The notes under the pieces were generated by a model, which did no database searches, had not been told where the DNA came from, and saw only the letters and a program-made list of their open reading frames with translations. From assembly GCA_049609065.1 (NCBI GenBank), contig JBMYYE010000050.1, positions 1-17,381 of the forward strand: a stretch of DNA of 17,381 nucleotides. The letters are read 5' to 3'. Below, one piece after another: positions 1-5,880 of the stretch (positions are counted from its first letter, which is position 1; each line of letters begins with the position of its first letter). The translations under genes were made by a program, and so were the position numbers. The stretch comes from JBMYYE01 sp049609065. GTDB taxonomy: Bacteria > Pseudomonadota > Alphaproteobacteria > Rhodobacterales > Rhodobacteraceae.

Positions 1-581
1 TCGCCTGGTTCCATGGCCCATTCGCGGATGTCCATGCCTTCATCATCGGGATCGGGAACAGGCATATAGATGTCTTCGCCCGCGTAAAAATCATCTTGGG
101 ATACCCATCGAATGGGCAAAACGGGTTTTGGCCATTTATGGCTGCCTGCAACCGAACGCAATGTGGCGGTTGTCACGGGATCCATTGGGGACCAAAAACT
201 CACTGTTTGCGTGCCCTCTACAAAATAATACGGCCCATCTTGGTGCCAGGGGGTGGCTTTGGATGTGCCGGGTTCTTTCACCAAAACATGGTCATGGAAG
301 ACTTGTGCAGTCTGCGACTCCATTAGATTCGCCGCCACTTCGAGCGCAGGTGAGTTCCGGATCACGTCTTCGAATTCATCAATGCGGGTCCAGTTGCAAT
401 AATCATCGAAAAAGCGACCTGTTTCACCACCTGTCACGTTTTCAGCGCCAAACTCCGACGGGTTTTCCATGTTAAACTCAATCCCCTTGCGAAGCGTGTC
501 CACGTGATCCGCAAAAAGCCCTTTGATGAGCACCACACCGTCGCGTTGAATCGGTAATCTCTTTTTGTGTGAGGAGAGCAT
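1..581 (-). CDS. Phytanoyl-CoA dioxygenase (PhyH) family protein, 3' end outside window
   Basis: Predicted non-haem Fe(II)/2-oxoglutarate-dependent dioxygenase; members hydroxylate varied small molecules, so the substrate cannot be named. Reading from the ATG at 581 gives 193 residues before the window ends. Visible are an N-terminal 'DGVVLIKGLF' strand, 'VFHDHVLVKEPG' near residue 95, the metal-binding H-x-D as 'PWHQDGPYYF' (H113, D115), then 'VSFWSPMD' and 'VAGSHKW', the usual PhyH order. The distal iron-binding His and the 2-oxoglutarate-binding Arg lie beyond the edge. It follows mazG with a 3-base gap, so the two are probably co-transcribed and perhaps translationally coupled. An AAAAGGA stretch within the mazG end is the only ribosome-binding site. 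An ATG at 585 overlapping the mazG stop is out of frame. Family call is firm; function is open. Confidence 0.85.
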   Translation of the reverse strand, partial: MLSSHKKRLPIQRDGVVLIKGLFADHVDTLRKGIEFNMENPSEFGAENVTGGETGRFFDDYCNWTRIDEFEDVIRNSPALEVAANLMESQTAQVFHDHVLVKEPGTSKATPWHQDGPYYFVEGTQTVSFWSPMDPVTTATLRSVAGSHKWPKPVLPIRWVSQDDFYAGEDIYMPVPDPDDEGMDIREWAMEPG

Positions 582-584
582 GCA

Positions 585-1412
585 TTAGTTGGTGTCCTTT
601 TCAATGGATTTTGCAGCGTCCCACAGGGCATCCATTTCATCCAAACTGGATGTGGCAGGGGATTTCCCAACGGCCGCGAGGCTGCGTTCAATATGTTCAA
701 AACGGCGGGTGAATTTGCTATTTGCCGCTTTGAGGGCAAATTCAGCATCCACCCCCAAATGACGCCCTAAATTGACCATGACAAAAAGAAGATCCCCGAA
801 TTCTTCGGTGATTTCATCTGGGCCAAATGTGTCGCGGGCCTCGATGAGCTCACTTGCCTCTTCTTGCACTTTTTCAACCACATTGCTGATATTTGGCCAG
901 TCAAACCCAACGCGAGCTGCACGTTTCTGCAATTTTTGCGCCCGAAGTAAGGCGGGCAACCCAAGGGCAACGCCCTCAAGGACGCCTGTTTCATCTTTCC
1001 CCACACGTTCAGCCGCTTTGAGAGTTTCCCAGTCGTGTGTTTGCTGTTCGGATGACTTATCGCGGCTTTCCTCGCCAAAAACATGGGGGTGGCGGCTCAC
1101 CATTTTATCGGACATGGTATCAGCCACATCCGCGAATGTGAAAAGCCCACGTTCACTTGCCATTTGCGCATGAAAGACTGATTGAAAGAGCAAATCGCCC
1201 AATTCGCCCTTGAGATCGGTCCAATCCTCACGTTCGATCGCATCAGCCACCTCATAGGCTTCTTCGATCGTGTAAGGCGCGATGGAGGCAAAATCCTGTT
1301 CAATATCCCACGGGCAGCCGGTTTCAGGATCGCGCAACCGGCGCATGATTTCCAAAAGACGCGGTAGGCCGCCTTTGGGGTCGTGAATGAGGGTATCATT
1401 TGATTTTGTCAT
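585..1412 (-). CDS. mazG: Nucleoside triphosphate pyrophosphohydrolase MazG
   Basis: Hydrolyses (d)NTPs to monophosphates plus pyrophosphate, cleaning the nucleotide pool in the cytosol. The 275 residues match the two-domain MazG layout (E. coli MazG is of similar size). The N-terminal domain has 'CPWDIEQ' (33-39), the metal-binding E-E-x-x-E at E50/E51/E54, and E70-x-x-D73 in 'KGELGDLLFQ', then 'HPHVFG' (108-113). The C-terminal domain repeats the pattern with E184/E185/E188 and E204-x-x-D207 in 'EEFGDLLFVMVN'. Both metal sites look intact. The ATG at 1412 has GAGG seven bases upstream. It is divergent from the M20 amidohydrolase across 66 bases and is followed at once by the PhyH-family gene. 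Confidence 0.96.
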   Translation of the reverse strand: MTKSNDTLIHDPKGGLPRLLEIMRRLRDPETGCPWDIEQDFASIAPYTIEEAYEVADAIEREDWTDLKGELGDLLFQSVFHAQMASERGLFTFADVADTMSDKMVSRHPHVFGEESRDKSSEQQTHDWETLKAAERVGKDETGVLEGVALGLPALLRAQKLQKRAARVGFDWPNISNVVEKVQEEASELIEARDTFGPDEITEEFGDLLFVMVNLGRHLGVDAEFALKAANSKFTRRFEHIERSLAAVGKSPATSSLDEMDALWDAAKSIEKDTN

Positions 1413-1478
1413 TGCAGCGCCTCACATTTTGGTAAACTTTGATATGAAATAAGCGCATCCCTCTAAAGGAGTCCAGCC

Positions 1479-2636
1479 ATGCCCGTTTTAAATCGCATTG
1501 CCGAGTTTGCCCAAGACATGAAAACATGGCGTCACCACCTTCATCAACGCCCTGAATTGAAGTTCGACTGCCATGAAACGGCAGGGTTCGTAGTGGAGCG
1601 TCTGCGTGAATTTGGCATCACCGAGATCCACGAAGGCATCGCGCAATCTGGCGTGGTTGCAATTATTGACGGGCAGGGGGATGGACCAACAATTGGGCTT
1701 CGCGCCGATATGGATGCGCTGCCAATTCAAGAGGTTACAGGGCGCGATCACGGTTCCACGCGGGCCGGAAAAATGCATGCCTGCGGCCATGACGGGCATA
1801 CGGCGATGCTTTTGGGGGCGGCAAAATACTTGGCCGAAACACGCAATTTCAAAGGGCGCGCTGCCCTCATTTTTCAACCTGCAGAAGAAGGCGGCGGCGG
1901 CGCTGGCGTTATGGTTGAAGAGGGCATTATGGATCGCTTTGACATTCATCAGGTTTACGCGCTGCATAACCTTCCTGGTGAGGAATTCGGGCGCTTTACC
2001 GGCAATTCTGGCCCTGTGATGGCGGCCGTTGATGAGTTTCGGATTGATATCCAAGGCCGCGGGGGGCATGCGGCCTATCCCCATGAAACGGTGGATCCTG
2101 TTGTGGCCTGTCTTGGCATTGCCAACGCCATTCAAACCATTGTCAGTCGCAATCACAATTCGTCACAAGAACTTGTCGTGTCGGTCACGCAAATCCATAC
2201 GGGCAGCGCGGATAATATTGTGCCTGATACGGCTTTTGTCGGCGGCACGGTCCGGAGCTTTGATAAAGAGGTGCGTAAAATGGTGATGCGCCGCATGGCC
2301 GAAATTGTTGAGGGGCAATGCCAGTCCTATAATGTGACCGCAAATCTGGAGTTTGTGGATGGGTACCCTGCAACCGTGAATGATGCGCAAAAGACGGATT
2401 TTGCCTTTGACGTGGCGCGCGATGTGGTGGGCGATTTGGTGACAACGGACAAGGAGAAGGAAATGGGAGCGGAGGATTTTTCCTTCATGCTTGAGGCGCG
2501 CCCAGGGTCATATCTATTTTTGGGATCAGGGGATGGCGCGCATTTGCACCACCCTGAATTTGATTTCAACGATGATATCGCACCGATTGGCGCCAGCTGG
2601 TTTGCGCGTTTGGTCGAACAGGCACAGCCGCGTTAA
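1479..2636 (+). CDS. M20-family metal-dependent amidohydrolase (hippurate hydrolase / N-acyl amino acid hydrolase type)
   Basis: Cleaves an amide bond in an N-acylated amino acid or similar compound, probably in the cytosol. Its 385 residues are typical of the M20D subfamily (HipO, aminoacylase, IAA-amino acid hydrolase). Visible are 'GLRADMDALPIQE' (73-85), the metal motif 'HACGHDGHT' (C102, H104), 'FQPAEEGGGG' with the catalytic and metal acidic pair E136/E137, H163 in 'ALHNLPGEE', the dimerisation-domain 'GRGGHAAYPH' (193-202), 'MGAEDFSFM' (329-337) and the last metal His in 'LHHPEF' (H357/H358). All expected ligands are present. AAAGGAG precedes the ATG. No signal peptide is seen. The exact substrate cannot be read from sequence; hippurate hydrolase is a common automatic label rather than evidence. 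It converges with tpiA with 35 bases between the stops. Confidence 0.93.
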   Translation: MPVLNRIAEFAQDMKTWRHHLHQRPELKFDCHETAGFVVERLREFGITEIHEGIAQSGVVAIIDGQGDGPTIGLRADMDALPIQEVTGRDHGSTRAGKMHACGHDGHTAMLLGAAKYLAETRNFKGRAALIFQPAEEGGGGAGVMVEEGIMDRFDIHQVYALHNLPGEEFGRFTGNSGPVMAAVDEFRIDIQGRGGHAAYPHETVDPVVACLGIANAIQTIVSRNHNSSQELVVSVTQIHTGSADNIVPDTAFVGGTVRSFDKEVRKMVMRRMAEIVEGQCQSYNVTANLEFVDGYPATVNDAQKTDFAFDVARDVVGDLVTTDKEKEMGAEDFSFMLEARPGSYLFLGSGDGAHLHHPEFDFNDDIAPIGASWFARLVEQAQPR

Positions 2637-2671
2637 TGAATGCCATTGGGGCGATTTCTCACTTTAAGATG

Positions 2672-3415
2672 CTATCTTAGGGCATTGATAATTTTAGAAA
2701 AATCATCAGCCTTGAGCGAAGCACCCCCAACTAGGGCCCCATCAACATTGGGCACATTAAAAATCTCTGCGGCGTTATCTGGCTTCACCGAACCGCCATA
2801 AAGAATGCGGGTCGAAAGCCCCACACCATCACCAAAACGGCGGATGAGGCGGTTGCGAATGAAATCATGCACTTCGCCAATTTGCTCCAATGTCGGAACA
2901 AGCCCCGTTCCAATGGCCCAGATCGGTTCATAGGCCACGACAAGGTTTTGGCCGGTGACTTCATCAGGGATGGATCCCGCCAATTGCCCGCCGATAATGT
3001 CCAATGTGTTGGATGCGTCCCGCTGTGCTTTGCTTTCCCCAAAACAAATAATCGCGGTGAGCCCGGCTTGAATGGCTGCGCGGGCTTTGGCACGCACCGC
3101 TTCTGAGCTTTCGCCATGATCTTCGCGACGTTCGGAATGGCCTAAAATCACATGGCTTGCGCCCGCATCTTTGAGCATTTCTGCCGAAAGATCACCCGTA
3201 TGGGCCCCAGATAGGCTTTCGTGACAGGTTTGTGCGCCAACGGCGATGGGACTGTCTTTTAGGGCATCCGCCATCGGATGAAGAAGTGTCGCTGGCGGGC
3301 AAAGCAGGACATCAACGGCGCCATCAGGCTTTGACGCCGCAAGGGCGCGCGCTTCTTCCAATGAGGCACTAAGGCCGTTCATTTTCCAGTTTCCAGCAGC
3401 CAGTTTCCGACGCAT
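2672..3415 (-). CDS. tpiA: Triosephosphate isomerase
   Basis: Interconverts dihydroxyacetone phosphate and glyceraldehyde 3-phosphate in glycolysis and gluconeogenesis. All catalytic positions are present in the 247 residues: K11 in 'AGNWKMNG', H93 in 'ILGHSERR', and E163 in 'VAYEPIWAIGTG', which leads into the mobile loop 6. The phosphate-binding 'LYGGSVKPDN' (205-214) and 'GALVGGASL' (226-234) close the barrel. AGGGA lies about six bases ahead of the ATG. The gene sits 39 bases behind the HesB/SufA-like gene on the same strand with no terminator between, so read-through from the Fe-S genes is likely. The 39-base gap is AT-rich and could hold part of a private promoter. Confidence 0.98.
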   Translation of the reverse strand: MRRKLAAGNWKMNGLSASLEEARALAASKPDGAVDVLLCPPATLLHPMADALKDSPIAVGAQTCHESLSGAHTGDLSAEMLKDAGASHVILGHSERREDHGESSEAVRAKARAAIQAGLTAIICFGESKAQRDASNTLDIIGGQLAGSIPDEVTGQNLVVAYEPIWAIGTGLVPTLEQIGEVHDFIRNRLIRRFGDGVGLSTRILYGGSVKPDNAAEIFNVPNVDGALVGGASLKADDFSKIINALR

Positions 3416-3454
3416 GCGACATCCCTATCTTATTGTTATTATTTGAGGATACGC

Positions 3455-3817
3455 TTATTTTACGGCGAGGTTTTCATCAAATTTAATGCTCTCACCGCAA
3501 CCGCAGGCATCCACTACATTGGGGTTTTTAAACTTGAATCCCGCTTCAAGCAAGCTCACTTCGTAGTCAATCTCAGTGCCAAACAAAAACATTTGGGCCA
3601 TCGGGGCGATCATAACGCGCGCGCCGTCTTGTTCGATCGTTTCATCCAGCGGATCAATGTCATCCACATAATCCATCGTGTATTCCATCCCCGCACAGCC
3701 ACCTTTTTTGACCCCAATCCGAAGGCCCTTTGAGCCGCCTTTTGCCATAAGTTTGGCAATCTGCGCCGCAGCGCGGGGGGTCAAATTGACCGCTTGTTTT
3801 CCAGGAATGCTAAACAT
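3455..3817 (-). CDS. HesB/IscA/SufA-family iron-sulfur cluster assembly protein (A-type carrier)
   Basis: Small A-type Fe-S carrier that accepts a cluster from the SUF or ISC scaffold and passes it to apo-proteins. It is 120 residues long. The three conserved cysteines are seen: C41 in 'GGCAGMEY' and C105/C107 in 'ACGCGES' near the C-terminus. 'LTPRAAAQIAKLM' at the N-terminus is also typical. Its ATG shares a base with the stop of the upstream sufT-like gene (TAATG), which suggests translational coupling. In alphaproteobacteria such a SufA-like gene is often next to a DUF59/SufT gene within or near the suf cluster. No sufBCDS is visible here, so I do not choose between sufA and erpA as the symbol. 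Confidence 0.93.
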   Translation of the reverse strand: MFSIPGKQAVNLTPRAAAQIAKLMAKGGSKGLRIGVKKGGCAGMEYTMDYVDDIDPLDETIEQDGARVMIAPMAQMFLFGTEIDYEVSLLEAGFKFKNPNVVDACGCGESIKFDENLAVK

Positions 3818-4194
3818 TACATGAATCCCAATTCAAGGCGCGCCTCATCAGACATCATTTCCATGCCCCAAGGCGGTTCCCAAATGAGCGCCACATTGAT
3901 GGTCCGCACGCCGCCCACGCCAGAGATGGCTTGTTCTACCCAAATGGGCATTTCGCCCGCAACAGGGCAGCCAGGTGCCGTCAAGGACATGAGAACATTC
4001 ACGTCATTATCGTCATTGACTTCGATCGTGTAAATGAGGCCAAGATCAAAAATATTGACTGGAATTTCAGGGTCATAGACCGACCGACAGGCGGCGGCAA
4101 TATCAGCGTAAAGCGGGTGATCGACGCTTGATGGTTTGATCAATGGGATGCCTTCCATCGGGGTGTCGGCGGGGGATGTATGTGTGTCGTTCAT
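3817..4194 (-). CDS. sufT: SufT-like Fe-S assembly protein (DUF59 / MIP18 family)
   Basis: DUF59 proteins help mature Fe-S proteins. From the ATG at 4194 the product has 125 residues and shows the family hallmark 'DPEIPVNIFDLGLIY' (41-55), 'LTAPGCPVAGEMP' with the conserved C76, and 'VALIWEPPWG' (101-110). I take 4194 because AAAGG lies eight bases upstream; the ATG at 4236 would add 14 unconserved residues and lacks a ribosome-binding site. The N-terminal ~25 residues before 'HPLYADI' are low-complexity, as in SufT proteins. The stop overlaps the next start by one base. The gene is divergent from tgt. PaaD-like members of the same family act in phenylacetate oxidation, but the neighbouring A-type carrier favours the Fe-S role. 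Confidence 0.88.
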   Translation of the reverse strand: MNDTHTSPADTPMEGIPLIKPSSVDHPLYADIAAACRSVYDPEIPVNIFDLGLIYTIEVNDDNDVNVLMSLTAPGCPVAGEMPIWVEQAISGVGGVRTINVALIWEPPWGMEMMSDEARLELGFM

Positions 4195-4362
4195 GGATTT
4201 GCCTTTGTGCGCGGAGATATCAAAGACCCACGCCATTTTGAAGTAGTTGAGTAAAGATATAAGGATTAGTTTGGCTGGGGTCCAGAGGGGAAAGGCGAAA
4301 ACCCTTCATTTGTGATCGGGGATGGGATTGCGCTTCGCTCGGTGCGCTTGTATGTGGGAATT

Positions 4363-5505
4363 ATGACAAAGAACACGCAAAACCGCTTCGAATTTGATCT
4401 TCAATCCACGGATGGAAAGGCCCGCCAAGGCGTCATCCATACGCCCAAAGGCGATATTCGCACGCCGGCTTTCATGCCTGTGGGCACGGCCGCCACGGTC
4501 AAGGCGATGATGCCTGAAAATGTGCGCGCGACAGGGGCGGATATTTTGCTGGGCAATACCTATCACCTTATGCTGCGTCCAACGGCTGAACGCATTGCGG
4601 CATTGGGTGGATTGCATAAATTCATGAATTGGGATCGCCCGATTTTGACCGATAGTGGCGGATTTCAAGTTATGAGCTTGGCCGCCCTTCGAAAAATGAC
4701 CGAAGAAGGCGTGACGTTTAAGTCCCATATCGATGGCTCAAAACATATGCTGTCACCTGAGCGGTCGATGGAAATTCAACGTCTTCTCGGATCTGATATT
4801 GTGATGTGTTTTGATGAATGCACGCCCTATCCAGCCGACGAAGACACCGCGCGTAAATCGATGGAAATGTCCATGCGGTGGGCCAAGCGGTCACGCGACG
4901 CATTTGGTGATCGGCCAGGGTATGCGCTCTTTGGTATTCAACAAGGTTCGACATTTGAAGATCAGCGATTGGAAAGCGCGCAGAAGCTTCAAGAGGTTGG
5001 GTTCGAAGGTTACGCGGTTGGTGGCCTTGCGGTTGGAGAAGGTCAAGAAATGATGTTCGATACCCTTGATTATGCCCCTGATATGTTGCCAAAAGATAAG
5101 CCTAGATATCTCATGGGGGTTGGAAAACCTGACGATTTGGTTGGGGGCGTGGCCCGTGGGATCGATATGTTTGACTGTGTTTTGCCGTCACGTTCTGGAC
5201 GCACAGGACAGGTGTTTACACGCCTTGGGGTGCTCAATATTAAAAACGCCCGCCATCAAAATGATCCGCGTCCCTTGGATGAAAACTGTAGCTGCCCTGC
5301 CTGTCAAAACTACAGCCGGGCCTATTTGCACCACGTGTTCAAATCCCAAGAAATTATTTCCTCGATGCTCATGACGTGGCACAATTTGCAGTATTACCAA
5401 GACCTCATGGACGGGATGCGCAAGGCGATTGCGGCTGGCGAATTTGAGAGTTTTGCCCGCGCATTCCACGCAACACGTGAGCAAGGGGATATCGATCCCC
5501 TATAG
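4363..5505 (+). CDS. tgt: tRNA-guanine transglycosylase (queuine/preQ1 tRNA-ribosyltransferase)
   Basis: Exchanges guanine-34 in the anticodon of tRNAs for Asp, Asn, His and Tyr with preQ1, a step in queuosine synthesis. The 380 residues from the ATG at 4363 fit the bacterial family. D97 in 'LTDSGGFQVMSL' is the general acid/base and D271 in 'DMFDCVLPSRSGRTGQ' is the nucleophile. The zinc site is C309, C311, C314 and H340 ('CSCPAC' and 'MTWHN'). 'GGLAVGEG' (220-227) is also conserved. An in-frame GTG at 4312 would add 17 residues unlike the family, so I prefer 4363, though its ribosome-binding site (GTGGGA) is weak. tgt is followed on the same strand by lon after 375 bases. Confidence 0.97.
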   Translation: MTKNTQNRFEFDLQSTDGKARQGVIHTPKGDIRTPAFMPVGTAATVKAMMPENVRATGADILLGNTYHLMLRPTAERIAALGGLHKFMNWDRPILTDSGGFQVMSLAALRKMTEEGVTFKSHIDGSKHMLSPERSMEIQRLLGSDIVMCFDECTPYPADEDTARKSMEMSMRWAKRSRDAFGDRPGYALFGIQQGSTFEDQRLESAQKLQEVGFEGYAVGGLAVGEGQEMMFDTLDYAPDMLPKDKPRYLMGVGKPDDLVGGVARGIDMFDCVLPSRSGRTGQVFTRLGVLNIKNARHQNDPRPLDENCSCPACQNYSRAYLHHVFKSQEIISSMLMTWHNLQYYQDLMDGMRKAIAAGEFESFARAFHATREQGDIDPL

Positions 5506-5625
5506 GCCCAGATTGGTGGCCGGTTGAAGTAGGGCGTATTTGAACGTCTGTGTTTCAATTGGGTGAGGATTTTCAAACCCAAATTCCAAGACATGCACAA
5601 AAATCCGCTCAAAAAGCATGAAACA

Positions 5626-5646
5626 GGCGATAAAAAATCGTTTTTT
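5626..5646 (+). terminator. Weak candidate rho-independent terminator downstream of tgt
   Basis: CGAT (5628-5631), a five-A loop and ATCG (5637-5640) form a 4-base-pair stem, extendable only by two G-U pairs, followed at once by six T residues. The T run is good but the stem is short and AT-rich, about 120 bases after the tgt stop. It may be chance; I see no better terminator between tgt and lon. Confidence 0.28.
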
Positions 5647-5679
5647 ACACAAAAATGCGCGCAAAGGCGCAATCGCGTC

Positions 5680-5708
5680 TTGCACCTCTAGACGGGCAGG
5701 TGCATTCT
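5680..5708 (+). promoter_or_regulatory. Candidate promoter with an overlapping 7-base dyad, upstream of lon
   Basis: TTGCAC (5680-5685) and CATTCT (5703-5708) are spaced by 17 bases and give a moderate -35/-10 match. A perfect inverted repeat, TGCACCT (5681-5687) and AGGTGCA (5698-5704), overlaps both elements, the geometry of a repressor operator. A transcript starting near 5715 would carry a leader of about 165 bases. I do not see a clean heat-shock (RpoH) promoter, which one might expect for lon. Confidence 0.35.
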
Positions 5709-5794
5709 AATCGCGGTTTGAGAACGTGGGTATACCACGCAATTCGCAAATTATGGGGGGCTTTTGCTATTGGCAAAAGTTAGTAAAGGGAGAA

Positions 5795-5866
5795 GGGGGA
5801 TTGAAATTGATACAATCACGCCCAATCTCATTCCTATAACGTGACCAATCCCCCGTCATTTGGGGG
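5795..5866 (+). promoter_or_regulatory. Competing inverted repeats in the lon 5' leader
   Basis: GGGGGATTG (5795-5803) is exactly complementary to CAATCCCCC (5846-5854). The C run of that second arm (5850-5854) can instead pair with GGGGG (5862-5866), which ends just before the ribosome-binding site. The two pairings exclude each other. A third option links GCTTTTGC at 5760-5767 to GCAAAA at 5866-5871, beside the ribosome-binding site. This looks like a possible structural switch but is not a recognised riboswitch or thermometer class. Confidence 0.35.
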
Positions 5867-5880
5867 CAAAAAGGAATGGT

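Larger units (their letters stand above)
5506..5880 (+). other. Gene-free tgt-lon spacer and presumed lon leader, rich in inverted repeats
   Basis: No convincing gene is seen in these 375 bases. They hold a weak possible terminator (5626-5646), a dyad lying over a possible promoter (5680-5708), a short dyad at 5725-5739 (CGTGG, 5-base gap, CCACG), a hairpin at 5761-5779 (CTTTTGC, TATTG loop, GCAAAAG), and two mutually exclusive pairings near the lon start (5795-5866). The ribosome-binding site is AAGGA at 5871-5875, five bases before the ATG. The density of dyads suggests regulation of lon at DNA or RNA level, but each element alone could be chance. Confidence 0.5.

Noticed and set aside
96..475. 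Plus-strand frames of 76 and 115 codons at the window start
   Set aside because: They are opposite the PhyH-family gene, whose minus-strand reading has clear motifs including the H-x-D iron site.
1488..2156. Long minus-strand open frame (222 codons) opposite the M20 amidohydrolase
   Set aside because: It is fully antisense to a gene with intact family motifs, has no recognisable domain and no ribosome-binding context; it is a shadow frame.
2665..2679. Hairpin TAAGAT-GCT-ATCTTA between the M20 gene and tpiA as a terminator
   Set aside because: Only six AT-rich base pairs, a 3-base loop and no T run on either strand; it also includes the tpiA stop codon.
5394..5685. Minus-strand frames of 61-92 codons across the tgt end and the lon leader
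   Set aside because: They overlap the conserved tgt C-terminus or AT-rich spacer, show no domain or signal sequence, and have no good start context.
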